From assembly GCA_964457755.1 (NCBI GenBank), contig CAYWGC010000005.1:1-64000 (forward strand): a stretch of DNA of 64,000 nucleotides, in the 5' to 3' direction. The notes beneath the pieces were generated by a model, which did not search any database, was not told where the DNA came from, and saw only the letters and a list, made by a program, of their open reading frames with translations. Position 1 is the stretch's first letter. Each line of letters starts with the position of its first letter. Positions 17,988-27,648 of the stretch are shown one piece after another. This stretch comes from Tharpella sp964457755 (lineage in GTDB: Bacteria > Desulfobacterota > Anaeroferrophillalia > Anaeroferrophillales > Tharpellaceae). A program made the translations under genes and the position numbers.

Positions 17988-20600
17988 ATGACCAAAAGGA
18001 AAATATTAATTACCGGTGACACTGTAATTGATCATCATATTTTTAAGGGAAATATTGCTTTTTCAGGGGTTGCTTCCGGGATAGGGACTCAAATTATCGA
18101 GACAAAGGGGGGGGCGTCACTATTGCATGAGTTGGTTTGTCGTGTTTGTGAAGCTAGAGAACATATTGATGTTCAGTTTCATGGTGAGTCTGACTCGAAA
18201 AACAACGCTTTCGCAATATGGGGACCTTCTCCGAGTTATCGTAAAGATGACCCTGATCATAAAAGTGATTCTGATCGTAAAGAGAAGAGATGGAGAGTAA
18301 CGGAGATGTTGGGGTACGGCTCCAATTCTGATACTGCCCCTGCAAATGATAATAAGGACTTAAAAGATCTAAGTTCTTCGTGGGATATGGTGGTTTTTGA
18401 TGATGGTGCTCTTGGTTATCGGGGTAAGCGAGCAAACTGGCCCGGTTTTATATTGGAGGAGAGCCCAACTAAGCCTTGGGTCGTGGTCAAAATGTCCCAC
18501 CCTGTGGGTCAAGGAGAATTATGGGCAAAACTTGGTTCCAGGGGTTTATATGAAAAAATGATCCTAGTTGTTTCCGCAGATGATCTGCGAAGAGATGAAG
18601 TGATGATAACCAGTGGCAGATCGTGGGAACAGACGGTACAAAATCTACTGGCCGAAATCGAACTTAATTATCATTTGAATTATTTCAAGCTATGTCGGCA
18701 CGTCATTGTACATTTCCGTAGCGAAGGAGCTCTGTGGATAGATAATTCTGATACTGACAAAAGGAAGTACGACTTTTTCTTCGACCCAGGATGTTTGGAA
18801 GGTGATTGGGATAAAGGTTTTAGCGGTCGAGTGCTGGGTAGTACAACCTGTTTTACTGCTGGCATCGTTTGTGCGCTTCTTGAAAATCTTGATAGCGCTG
18901 ATAGCTCTCCTGATTTTGCGAAAGGAATTTCAAACGGACTCTGTGCCATGCGCACTCTTCTGCAGGAAGGATATGGGATAGTAAATAATAAAAAACCTTC
19001 GTTTCCTTTCTCGGGAATTTCTAAAGTTTTGACAGATACAGGAAAGTCTAAGTTCAGCAATGTTGTCCTGCCTTTAAGCAGCGTAAAGAATAGAGGCACT
19101 TGGTCTTTTGTTGAAGAATTATCACTAAAGGACAAACGGCCTCTTTATGATAAAGCCCGTCAGGTGGCCCTCGAAGGCGCTGCTGTTCTGGAAAAGATAC
19201 CATATGGACAGTTTGGTGTACTCTATACAGTAGATCGGTCGGAACTTGAAAGTTTGAATGGTATACGTCAGTTAATCAATCATTATGTCACTCATGACAA
19301 AGGCGAAAAACCACTATCTCTAGGAGTCTTTGGCCCTCCCGGTTCCGGTAAATCATTTGGAATTAAACAGATAGTTAAGGGTATTTTGGGAAAAGATACG
19401 CCTATTCTTGAATTTAATCTATCACAGTTCGACGGCCAGGAAATGATCTTTGGTGGTTTGCATCAAGTTCGCGATATGGTTCTTAAGGGTAAAATCCCGG
19501 TTGTATTTTGGGATGAGTTCGACAGTGGCAAGCTTAAATGGCTTCAATATCTTCTTGCACCTATGCAGGATGGGGCTTTCCTCGATGGCCAAATCAGCCA
19601 TCCGATCGGGAAATGTATCTTTGTTTTTGCGGGGGGTACGAGCTCGACTATGGAGGCTTTTTCTCCTCCTCTACCTGATGAAAATGAAGCAGATAAAAAT
19701 AAGCTCAAAACAGCCAAAGATGATTATAAGGATTTTAAAAATAAAAAAGGGCCTGATTTTGTCAGCCGTTTACGGGGATATCTTAATGTCCTTGGCCCCA
19801 ACCAGAGACAGAGATTGAATCCGAAAACCGGGGTTTCAGAACCAGATCCGACCGATACTTGTTTTCCCATCCGCAGAGCGCTGCTTCTTCGAGTTATGTC
19901 GGGAATGCCGGGTAAGGGTACCCTTAAAATTGATTCCGGTCTGCTCAATGCTTTTCTGAAAATTAAAGAATACAAGCATGGTGCCCGCTCTCTGGAAACC
20001 ATTATCAACCTTACTCTGGGTGGAGACAAAGGTCGCTTGATGCGTAGTAATTTGCCTCCTCGCGAACAGGTATCCCTTCATGTTGATTATGATGACTTTT
20101 TCGATCTGATTCAACAGGATCTGGCATTTCAGAACATTGGCGAAGATTTGGCTCCGTATTGTCATGGTTTTTATCTGGATACGACGGATAAAAAATCAAT
20201 AAAGTATCATATGGAGTATGAAAAACTGCCACCCGATATCAAAGCTGATAATGTGGCCGCAGCTCGCCGCATACCGAGGGTTCTTTCTTTGATCAACATG
20301 CAGGTCGTTAAAACGAAAGAAGATGAAATCAAAAGAAACGATAATATTGCCAATGCAATTGAGAATAATCTCGAATTGTTGGCCGAAGCTGAACACAATG
20401 GTTGGATGGATGAAAAATTCAGAAAAGGTTGGCGCCCAACGGCTCAAGGTGAGAAACGTGATGACAAACAACAAATACATGATTGCCTGGTTCCTTACTC
20501 GGAGCTTTCTGAAGAAAATAAGGATAAAGATCGCAATTCAGTGAAAAATTACCCTGAAATAATTGATCTTGCTGGATATGCGATCGTCTATGAGGAGTAG
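17988..20600 (+). CDS. PfkB-like domain fused to AAA+ ATPase
   Basis: The 870-residue protein starts at ATG 17988 behind GAGGTGAA. Residues about 1-330 resemble a PfkB/ribokinase fold: KILITGDTVIDHHIFKG, a GG turn in ETKGGASLLHEL, and GSTTCFTAGIVCALL where active kinases have GAGDxFxxG. The catalytic aspartate is therefore absent, suggesting ligand sensing rather than phosphorylation. Residues about 430-800 form an AAA+ domain with Walker A GPPGSGKS and Walker B VVFWDEFDSGK, followed by sensor FVFAGGTSS. No signal peptide or membrane segment. It fits an AAA+ component of the surrounding multi-ATPase locus; the fusion is unusual. Confidence 0.75.
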   Translation: MTKRKILITGDTVIDHHIFKGNIAFSGVASGIGTQIIETKGGASLLHELVCRVCEAREHIDVQFHGESDSKNNAFAIWGPSPSYRKDDPDHKSDSDRKEKRWRVTEMLGYGSNSDTAPANDNKDLKDLSSSWDMVVFDDGALGYRGKRANWPGFILEESPTKPWVVVKMSHPVGQGELWAKLGSRGLYEKMILVVSADDLRRDEVMITSGRSWEQTVQNLLAEIELNYHLNYFKLCRHVIVHFRSEGALWIDNSDTDKRKYDFFFDPGCLEGDWDKGFSGRVLGSTTCFTAGIVCALLENLDSADSSPDFAKGISNGLCAMRTLLQEGYGIVNNKKPSFPFSGISKVLTDTGKSKFSNVVLPLSSVKNRGTWSFVEELSLKDKRPLYDKARQVALEGAAVLEKIPYGQFGVLYTVDRSELESLNGIRQLINHYVTHDKGEKPLSLGVFGPPGSGKSFGIKQIVKGILGKDTPILEFNLSQFDGQEMIFGGLHQVRDMVLKGKIPVVFWDEFDSGKLKWLQYLLAPMQDGAFLDGQISHPIGKCIFVFAGGTSSTMEAFSPPLPDENEADKNKLKTAKDDYKDFKNKKGPDFVSRLRGYLNVLGPNQRQRLNPKTGVSEPDPTDTCFPIRRALLLRVMSGMPGKGTLKIDSGLLNAFLKIKEYKHGARSLETIINLTLGGDKGRLMRSNLPPREQVSLHVDYDDFFDLIQQDLAFQNIGEDLAPYCHGFYLDTTDKKSIKYHMEYEKLPPDIKADNVAAARRIPRVLSLINMQVVKTKEDEIKRNDNIANAIENNLELLAEAEHNGWMDEKFRKGWRPTAQGEKRDDKQQIHDCLVPYSELSEENKDKDRNSVKNYPEIIDLAGYAIVYEE

Positions 20601-20604
20601 AAAA

Positions 20605-22323
20605 ATGCAAGTTGATTGTATCAAAATTACTTTAGAAACTGAAAAAATAGTAACTTGTAAGACCACTCAGCAGATTGATGATGCCGTTGCTGTAGAGAAG
20701 ATGAAAAGTCAAGAACAACCTATTGTTTTTCTCTTTGCCAATGAACATCTTGAGGAGCTTGTTAAGCATGTTGATATTGTGGCCGATCGAAAAACCAAGG
20801 AATCACGAAAAGAGTTGACGAGGTATTTAGCTCCGAAAAAAAAACTGGAGAAGATCCCGCTTCTAAGAACCAATTTTAGTTCTGATGGAAAAGTATTCGG
20901 TGCTATTAAAACTTTTATTAAGAATATTGAAATACGAGGTATTATTAATACTTTCATCCTTGGGGTTGAAGAAAATATTTTTGACGAAATTTGGAAGAAT
21001 ACTGAAAAAGAAGAAGAAAAGGAGTTCCCGGTTTTTATTGCAAGGCCGACCTGCACAATCACCGGTGCTTCCTCCTCTGCAGGGCTCGATTCTACTGAAC
21101 TTCGTATATTGCGTTATCTGGAAGATTTATATGGGAAATCACCAGATCTTGAGAAAGAGTATATTGGAGATTCCGAATTAGCCAGGCTCACTAGGGTATT
21201 GATTTTAGCGGCAGCTAACACTAAAGCCCCGGTTTTAATTTTAGGTGATACCGGTACCGGTAAAGAGGTGGTTGCACGGGCCATTCATAATCATGGTGCT
21301 CGTAAAGATGATGAGTTTACAGCAGTCAATTGTGGTGCGATTTCCAAGGAATTATTGGAGTATGAACTCTTTGGAGGTGAAAAAAATATCACGCATGCAG
21401 GACAGCCGCTGAAAAAAGGGCTCTGGGAAAGCACTGGAAAAGGTACACTTTTTCTTGATGAAATTGGCGACCTTAGCCCTGATCACCAAGTGAAAATATT
21501 ACGCGCTCTGGAAAATAATAGTATCAGGCGTGTCGGTGGAATTGAAGATATTAAAGTTAAAGCCCGAATTGTGGCCGCTACTAACCGAAACCTGTTTGCT
21601 ATGGTGCAGGCTAAAGATTTTAGAGAGGACCTCTACTACCGTTTGCGGGGCTCTTTTATTCGCACGCCGACACTTAAAGATCATCTGGTAGATGTTTCAA
21701 ACCTGTCACTTTTTTTCTGGAGAAGGATCACTAAAAATGCAAGGGCTACGTTGTCCTCAGCCGTCATCGAAGAACTTTGTCGATACGCATGGCCGGGAAA
21801 TGTCCGGGAACTGAAAATGGTCCTGACTAATCTCTACTCTCTCTTTAAACGTGAAGATCCCAGTGTTACTAATCTTAAAGATATTTTTTACCTTGAGGGA
21901 CGTGTCTTTCTTAGCGCTGAAGGTTTGCCAGCTTCCAAAGATGATAACAGCCTGGAAAGAGCCCGCTGCCTGCAACACCTCAAACGAGCTCATGAAGTTA
22001 TTCATCTCTGTCATTATAAGTTTAAGGGGAGTCTGGCCGAAGATGTAAAAAACGGGGAGCCGCTTTCCTCCATTCGTGAGACCTTGCTCTTTCTCAACCA
22101 TGAAATCGAGCTGCTCTGTAATAAACCAACTCTATTTCATGATAAAGAAATATTTTCCGCCGTCTACGATTTCAAGGGAAAAATATCCTATCTGCTCAGT
22201 CTCCTCTCCCAGGATCGAAAAAGTGCAATAGATTTTCTTGAGGTCGATGTCGTCAATGTTCTTGACACTCTTTTGCTCATGATTTCCAGTGAAATCGAAA
22301 AAGTGATGAACATTAAACTATAA
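20605..22323 (+). CDS. NtrC-type AAA+ protein lacking GAFTGA and HTH
   Basis: The 572-residue product starts at ATG 20605 with GAGGAG 8 bases upstream, rather than the upstream in-frame ATG at 20563 inside the preceding gene. Residues 1-190 form an unrecognised domain. The AAA+ domain is clearly of the sigma-54-activator clade: Walker A GDTGTGKE, FTAVNCGAI, ELFGGEK, GTLFLDEIGDLS, RVGGIEDIKVKARIVAATNR, FREDLYYRL and YAWPGNVREL. The loop that should read GAFTGA reads NITHAG, and after the AAA+ module come about 160 helical residues with no DNA-binding HTH. It probably does not activate sigma-54 directly; a role as a remodelling ATPase of the locus is more likely. Confidence 0.82.
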   Translation: MQVDCIKITLETEKIVTCKTTQQIDDAVAVEKMKSQEQPIVFLFANEHLEELVKHVDIVADRKTKESRKELTRYLAPKKKLEKIPLLRTNFSSDGKVFGAIKTFIKNIEIRGIINTFILGVEENIFDEIWKNTEKEEEKEFPVFIARPTCTITGASSSAGLDSTELRILRYLEDLYGKSPDLEKEYIGDSELARLTRVLILAAANTKAPVLILGDTGTGKEVVARAIHNHGARKDDEFTAVNCGAISKELLEYELFGGEKNITHAGQPLKKGLWESTGKGTLFLDEIGDLSPDHQVKILRALENNSIRRVGGIEDIKVKARIVAATNRNLFAMVQAKDFREDLYYRLRGSFIRTPTLKDHLVDVSNLSLFFWRRITKNARATLSSAVIEELCRYAWPGNVRELKMVLTNLYSLFKREDPSVTNLKDIFYLEGRVFLSAEGLPASKDDNSLERARCLQHLKRAHEVIHLCHYKFKGSLAEDVKNGEPLSSIRETLLFLNHEIELLCNKPTLFHDKEIFSAVYDFKGKISYLLSLLSQDRKSAIDFLEVDVVNVLDTLLLMISSEIEKVMNIKL

Positions 22324-22418
22324 ATTTTAACCTTGTTTTGAATGGCTCTGTTTTCAGGTTGAAAATGAGTTCCTTTCCCAATAAATTATTTTAAGAAAGA
22401 TTTAGACAAAAGTAAACG

Positions 22419-25400
22419 ATGACACAACTTAAAGACAAACCTCCTTTTCGCTGGAAAACGGTTCGTGTGTTTATCTCATCGACCTTCCGTGATATGCACG
22501 CCGAACGGGATTACTTGGTCAAATATGTATTTCCCGACCTGCGGCAGCAGTGTGAACAGTGGAAGCTTCATTTAGTGGATATCGATCTTCGTTGGGGAGT
22601 TACGGCGTCAGAGGTGGAATCAGGCAAGGTTATTGAAATTTGTCTGGAGCAGATTGATGGCAGTCGGCCTTTTTTTATCTCTATGTTGGGGAATCGCTAT
22701 GGGTGGACACCTAAATTGGAAGATATCCCTGAATCTACTACTGTCACTTATGATCGCATAAAAGGGAAAAAGAACTGTTCTGTTACTCATCTGGAAATAT
22801 TCCATGCAGTGCTTGAGCCTCTGCAATCCATTGGTTTCCAGAGAGAGGTTGCTCACTCCTTTTTCTATTTTAGAGATAAAAATTCCCTGCCCGATCCTAG
22901 CTCGATTGAGGAGTTTACGGAATCTGAAAGAGAAGAATATAGGAAGGTCTTCCTTGAGGAGAGCTCCAGCTGTGCTAATAGTCTGGACCGATTGAAGGAA
23001 AATATTAGAACGCATTATAAAGACCTGGGTGTTGCAAAAGGAAAGGCTGACGAAATTGAATGGCGAATATTCAACTACCATCCGGAATTTGACCCCATAC
23101 TGCTTAATCCTGAAGATAAAAAATTAAAAGGTCGATTCAAAACGAGGAGTTTGAAACTTTTTGGAGAAAGGGTTAAAAAAGATCTTGAAAGAGCCCTGAA
23201 ACTTGAATTTCCTAAGCGGATTAAGTGGTTCTCAGATAAGAGGGAGCGTGACCTCCTTGAGCCGGAATGTGACTATCACGATTCATTCATAGAAAATCGT
23301 ACGCAGCTGTTTGTCGGCCGAGCCGTCCTCATGCAGCAACTCAAAGACTACGTTGATAGTGATTCAAGCAATATCCTTGCCTTATACGGTGAACCCGGCA
23401 GCGGCAAATCTGCCTTACTCGCCAAGTTTTGTCAAAATCATTATGATGGTTTTTTAAGGGAAAATCATGAAAAAGTACGTAATCAATCTTCCAATCAAAA
23501 AAACAAACTAACATTTCTCCCATACTTTATTGGTGCCGGACCGGGCACGACTTCTCTAAACAATCTTCTAAAATGGATATGCGAAGAGATAAAGCTCAAA
23601 TACAAGCTTGAAGATGAAATCCCTTTAGAAACGGACAATCTGATAGAAACATTTAAGGTGTTTTTAAAAAAAATCACTGACAAAACCATCATTCTGATAG
23701 ATGGCTTGAACCAGATGGATGAAGGGGGAAATGCCCATAACCTTTCCTGGCTTCCTCAGAGCTTACCAAGCAATGTAAAGATCATTGTTTCAACCCTGGA
23801 GGGAACCAGCAAAGAAGCATTAAAAAAGAAAACCACCAGAAAGATCGATGTCACTCCTTTAAGCGATGATGAACGCTGGGAAATCATCCAGGGCGTCCCC
23901 TCCATCTTCTGCAAAACCCTGGACAGGCATCATGTAGATGAGTTGATAAAGAAAAAAGAGACATCAAATCCTTTATATCTTAAGGTTGCCTTGAGTGAGT
24001 TAATTGTTTTTGGTTCGCATGATTTATTGGGAGCACTGATCGCTTCTTTTCCAGATAATCTGGTAGATATGTTCGTTCATGTCTTAGATCGGCTTGAAAG
24101 AGATCACCAAAACGTACCCGGCATAGTACAACGACTTTTTTGTTTACTAGAGTGTTCTCGATATGGCTTAACACGCCATGAGCTCGGAGAACTTATGGCA
24201 GAGGTTGATAAAGATCGCACCCACTTGGTGATCCTCAGGCAGGTTCGAGCCTACTTTCATGATCGAGGAAACCTTGTTGATTTCTTCCATAGAGGATTTT
24301 CCAAAGCAATCAGGAAAAAATATCTCGCAGATGATCCAAACCAAAAGATACAAGTTTTCAAGTGCCAGTCAGCCGTCCACTGGCACGGAATACTTGCAGA
24401 GTACTTCATGGGCAAGCCACTGTTTCATAAAGAAAGAGAATTGGAAGAGCCAAATATTCGAAAATTGATAGAGCAACCTTGGCAGCAAACGGCCCATGGG
24501 CATATGGGCAACGAATTGACAGAAACTCTTACAGATATTCTCTTTTGTCACGCTAAGGTTACCGCCGGGATGTTGATTGAATTGCAAGCTGATTTTACAA
24601 GGGCTTTGGGAAATAATCCCGGATCCAACAATAAACATCTACTTGAGACATATAGCAGTTTACTTCTTTCAGAGCGGCACCATTTAAATAACAGATCTGA
24701 CCTTACCTTTCAGCAGCTATTTAACAGTTTGCAGTGGCATGAGGGGGCCGTAAAAGATAATATAGAAAAGGCAAAAAACAAGTTCTTACTTTCGGGCAAA
24801 CGATTTCTCTGGCAGTATAGAGTACCGAAGATTGTGAAGAGTAATCTATTAATGACTTTGACAGGGCATAACGCTAGGGTTAGGTCGTGCAGTTTTTCTC
24901 CTGACGGGAAAAAAATTATTTCCGGTAGTGACAACACCAGACACAGCACGGATTTACAAGCGATAAGTAGCAATAATTTTGACGATCACACATTAATCCT
25001 CTGGGATAGCAAGACCGGCCAAGAGATATATTCAATGAAGGGTGTTCGCGGGGTAAAAAAATGTGGTTTTTCTGATGATGGGAAAAATATTTTCTCGGTC
25101 TCAGTAGATGGCATTGTGGTGTGGGATAGTGAGATGGGCGAAGAAATTACTAGATTTAAAAGTCCCGCTGGTTTGGGTGACGCATGCTGTTATTCTCCAG
25201 ATAGCAAAAAAATTGTTTCCTCCAACCTCAAAATAAACACATTAACAATATGGGATTGGCGGGTAGGAAGAGAAATAGCTACTCTTAAAGGTCATGTTCA
25301 GTGGGTAACTGATTGTAGCTATTCTCCTGATGGCAGAAAGATAATTTCCTCCAGTGATGATGAAACCATAAAGGTTTGGAATAGCGAGACAGGAGAAGAA

Positions 25401-27056
25401 CTTGCCACGCTGAGCGGGCATACTTCCGATGTGAAAGCTTGCAAATACTCCCCTGATGGAAACACGATAGTTTCCGCTAGCTGGGATGGGACCTTAAAGG
25501 TATGGGACAGCGAGAGCGGGGAATTGATTGCCACAATAGAGGGAGAACAAGATTTTTTAGAGGACTGTAGTTATTCGCCGGATGGAAAAATGATTGTCTC
25601 CGCTGGTCGTGATGCTACACTTAAGATCTGGGATAGTGAGTTGGGCCAGGAACTTGCCACACTTGTAGGGCATAATGGTGTGGTGGACGTCTGCAACTAC
25701 TCCCCCAATGGGAAATATATAGTTTCTGCAAGTCACGATAAGACAGTAAGAATATGGGATGGTGAGACCACCAACACAACGATTTCATATCAAGAACATA
25801 ATGGCAGGGTAGAGGCGTGTACTTATTCACCAGATGGAAAAAGGGTCATTTCTGCTAGTAAAAATGAGATTATAAAAGTGTGGGATAGTGAAAATGGCAA
25901 TGAAATCCCTACATTTCAAAAACATGTTGGCTCAGTCACGGGATGCAGCTATTCTCCAGACTCTAAACGTATTGCTTTTGCAAGTTATAGCGGATTAGCT
26001 ATTTTAGATCCCGAAACCGGTGAAGTGGTTTCTTATTTTAATAAGAAGCATTCAGGATCTGTCGACTCTTTCTGCTATTCTCCCGATGGAAGAAGAATAG
26101 TTTCCGCAAGTTTTTATTCAACAACGAGTCAGTTCGATATAAGGATATGGGATAGCGAGACGGGTACAGAAATTTTTAATCTTGACGGACTTTCCAGCCC
26201 GGTAAACATATGCAGCTATTCTCCAGATGGAAAACGAGTTATAGCCGGATGCAGTGATGGAACCATCAAGTGCTGGAATAGCAAGACAGGCGAATTGATT
26301 ACTTCGTTTAGAGGCCATAATAAGCATACTCAAACCGTAAACATGTGCACCTATTCCCCTGATGGGAAGCGCCTTATTTCTGCGAGTGATGATAATACCT
26401 TAAAAATATGGGATAGCGAAACAGGTCAAGAGATTGCCTCACTTAAAGGCCATACCGGTTGTATAAAATCATGTGCGTACGCTCCTGATGGAAAACAGCT
26501 TGTTTCTGCAAGTGATGATCACACCTTAAAAATATGGGATAGTAAGAATGGTAAGGAAATCTCTACCCTTGTGGGGCATAATGATCAAGTCTGGAGGTGT
26601 AGCTATTCTCCTGATGGAAAAAATGTTATCTCGACTAGTAGTGATAACACCGTAAAAATTTGGGATATTAAGACAGGCGATGAAATATTTTGTTATTTCA
26701 CGGAAACCGGAGCGCCTCACGGTGGCTTCTCACCTGACGGAAAATCAATAGTAATTGGGGATACTTCAGGTAATCTGTACTTTTTAAAACTAGAAGGATT
26801 AGAAATTAAATCTCCAATTATAACTTTGCAAGGAAGGGGTACTGACCTGTTTTGTCCTCACTGCGGTACCAGTTTCATGCCGAACATTAATATCTGCGAT
26901 GCAATTGATGATATCACCATGAACCTTGACTTAACCTTTGATCAAAAATCCAGCAACTGTCTGCCAGAAAAAGTATGGGATGATCCGCACTTGCTCTGCG
27001 AATGTCCGCACTGTAAAAAGCCTACAAAGTGTAACCCTTTTATAGTCGAGAACTGA
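22419..27056 (+). CDS. DUF4062-NACHT-WD40-zinc ribbon protein (TEP1-like)
   Basis: The 1545-residue protein has a DUF4062 domain at about residues 13-110 (VFISSTFRDMHAERDYLV, DLRWGVTASE, MLGNRYGW). A NACHT NTPase has Walker A GEPGSGKS near 325 and ILIDGLNQMDEGGNAH near 425, followed by a helical relay region. About fifteen WD40 repeats span 811-1457 (SYSPDGKKIVSAS...LKIWDSETG). The C-terminus has paired zinc-ligand motifs CPHCG and CPHCK (about 1477 and 1529). It follows the NtrC-type gene by 95 bases on the same strand. The layout matches eukaryotic TEP1 (without TROVE) and bacterial STAND conflict proteins. The propeller array is the likely sensor, DUF4062 the likely effector or signalling domain. 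Confidence 0.9.
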   Translation: MTQLKDKPPFRWKTVRVFISSTFRDMHAERDYLVKYVFPDLRQQCEQWKLHLVDIDLRWGVTASEVESGKVIEICLEQIDGSRPFFISMLGNRYGWTPKLEDIPESTTVTYDRIKGKKNCSVTHLEIFHAVLEPLQSIGFQREVAHSFFYFRDKNSLPDPSSIEEFTESEREEYRKVFLEESSSCANSLDRLKENIRTHYKDLGVAKGKADEIEWRIFNYHPEFDPILLNPEDKKLKGRFKTRSLKLFGERVKKDLERALKLEFPKRIKWFSDKRERDLLEPECDYHDSFIENRTQLFVGRAVLMQQLKDYVDSDSSNILALYGEPGSGKSALLAKFCQNHYDGFLRENHEKVRNQSSNQKNKLTFLPYFIGAGPGTTSLNNLLKWICEEIKLKYKLEDEIPLETDNLIETFKVFLKKITDKTIILIDGLNQMDEGGNAHNLSWLPQSLPSNVKIIVSTLEGTSKEALKKKTTRKIDVTPLSDDERWEIIQGVPSIFCKTLDRHHVDELIKKKETSNPLYLKVALSELIVFGSHDLLGALIASFPDNLVDMFVHVLDRLERDHQNVPGIVQRLFCLLECSRYGLTRHELGELMAEVDKDRTHLVILRQVRAYFHDRGNLVDFFHRGFSKAIRKKYLADDPNQKIQVFKCQSAVHWHGILAEYFMGKPLFHKERELEEPNIRKLIEQPWQQTAHGHMGNELTETLTDILFCHAKVTAGMLIELQADFTRALGNNPGSNNKHLLETYSSLLLSERHHLNNRSDLTFQQLFNSLQWHEGAVKDNIEKAKNKFLLSGKRFLWQYRVPKIVKSNLLMTLTGHNARVRSCSFSPDGKKIISGSDNTRHSTDLQAISSNNFDDHTLILWDSKTGQEIYSMKGVRGVKKCGFSDDGKNIFSVSVDGIVVWDSEMGEEITRFKSPAGLGDACCYSPDSKKIVSSNLKINTLTIWDWRVGREIATLKGHVQWVTDCSYSPDGRKIISSSDDETIKVWNSETGEELATLSGHTSDVKACKYSPDGNTIVSASWDGTLKVWDSESGELIATIEGEQDFLEDCSYSPDGKMIVSAGRDATLKIWDSELGQELATLVGHNGVVDVCNYSPNGKYIVSASHDKTVRIWDGETTNTTISYQEHNGRVEACTYSPDGKRVISASKNEIIKVWDSENGNEIPTFQKHVGSVTGCSYSPDSKRIAFASYSGLAILDPETGEVVSYFNKKHSGSVDSFCYSPDGRRIVSASFYSTTSQFDIRIWDSETGTEIFNLDGLSSPVNICSYSPDGKRVIAGCSDGTIKCWNSKTGELITSFRGHNKHTQTVNMCTYSPDGKRLISASDDNTLKIWDSETGQEIASLKGHTGCIKSCAYAPDGKQLVSASDDHTLKIWDSKNGKEISTLVGHNDQVWRCSYSPDGKNVISTSSDNTVKIWDIKTGDEIFCYFTETGAPHGGFSPDGKSIVIGDTSGNLYFLKLEGLEIKSPIITLQGRGTDLFCPHCGTSFMPNINICDAIDDITMNLDLTFDQKSSNCLPEKVWDDPHLLCECPHCKKPTKCNPFIVEN
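24850..26790 (+). repeat. WD40 coding repeats
   Basis: Roughly fifteen units of about 120-135 bp, each with a YSPDGK core and a LKIWDSETG core. Two or more seven-bladed propellers are expected. Units near 26350-26550 are especially alike (YSPDGKRLISASDDNTLKIW next to APDGKQLVSASDDHTLKIW). Confidence 0.88.
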
Positions 27057-27186
27057 GATTCCATATTTTTATCAAGTTCATATGGGCAGTGATGACTATG
27101 AAATTACTGAATAGGGGCAATGAAGAAATTACTTCCGACACTGCATGATAGAATATAGATTGGACGGCTTTCATCGAAAGGGAAAA

Positions 27187-27290
27187 ATGGCTTGACTTGC
27201 AAGAATATTACCTGTTGATGTCCCAGTCCATATTATACAGCGTGGTAATAACCGCCAGGATTGTTGTTATTTACGCCTTGATCGTTTTTA
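27187..27290 (+). pseudogene. remnant of REP-associated (Y1/IS200-like) transposase
   Basis: From the ATG at 27187 the frame reads M-A-stop-LARILPVDVPVHIIQRGNNRQ and then DCCYLRLDRF. This matches the N-terminus of REP-associated tyrosine transposases (MARxxRxxxPxxxxHVxxRGNNR). Codon 3 is TGA and homology is lost after about 33 codons, where the opposite-strand vapC gene ends. Too short to be active. It marks an old insertion or recombination point. Confidence 0.7.
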
Positions 27291-27648
27291 CATCATATTT
27301 TGCTATTAATATGTCTCGTGTCACCAGTGTGAGTTTTTCTAAAATGGCTTGGGCAATTAACATTCGATCAAAATGGTCTCTGTGAATATCCGGTAGCTTT
27401 CCTGCAAGTTCTGCATGGTCATGAGTTATATTAAGAGGTGTAAATCTATGCAACTTGATCTCTTCCATTAAATTGTCTGGTGTTTCAAGTTTACCCATAC
27501 TTCTTTTGATACCGATCTCCCAGATCGAAACAGAACTGACAAAAACCATATTGCTGGCCTTGATTATAGAGCTTCTGGCCTTATCTGATAGAGTAGGGTT
27601 GTTTTCTAAGGCCCATATTAATACATGGGTATCAAGAAGGATATTCAT
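27271..27648 (-). CDS. PIN-domain toxin (VapC-like)
   Basis: The 125-residue PIN-domain ribonuclease has NILLDTHVLIWAL with the first conserved aspartate, VSSVSIWEIGIKRSMGKL with the conserved glutamate, and HRDHFDRMLIAQA plus LVTRD with the later acidic residues. It fits the Sll0205-like subgroup of PIN toxins and looks intact. It overlaps its antitoxin gene by 4 bases (27645-27648). The antitoxin has lost its N-terminal half, which may affect autoregulation. Confidence 0.88.
   Translation of the reverse strand: MNILLDTHVLIWALENNPTLSDKARSSIIKASNMVFVSSVSIWEIGIKRSMGKLETPDNLMEEIKLHRFTPLNITHDHAELAGKLPDIHRDHFDRMLIAQAILEKLTLVTRDILIAKYDVKTIKA

Noticed and set aside
20605..22323. The NtrC-type protein as the activator of the island's sigma-54-type promoters
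   Set aside because: Attractive by proximity, but it lacks the GAFTGA loop and a DNA-binding domain; an activator elsewhere in the genome is more likely.
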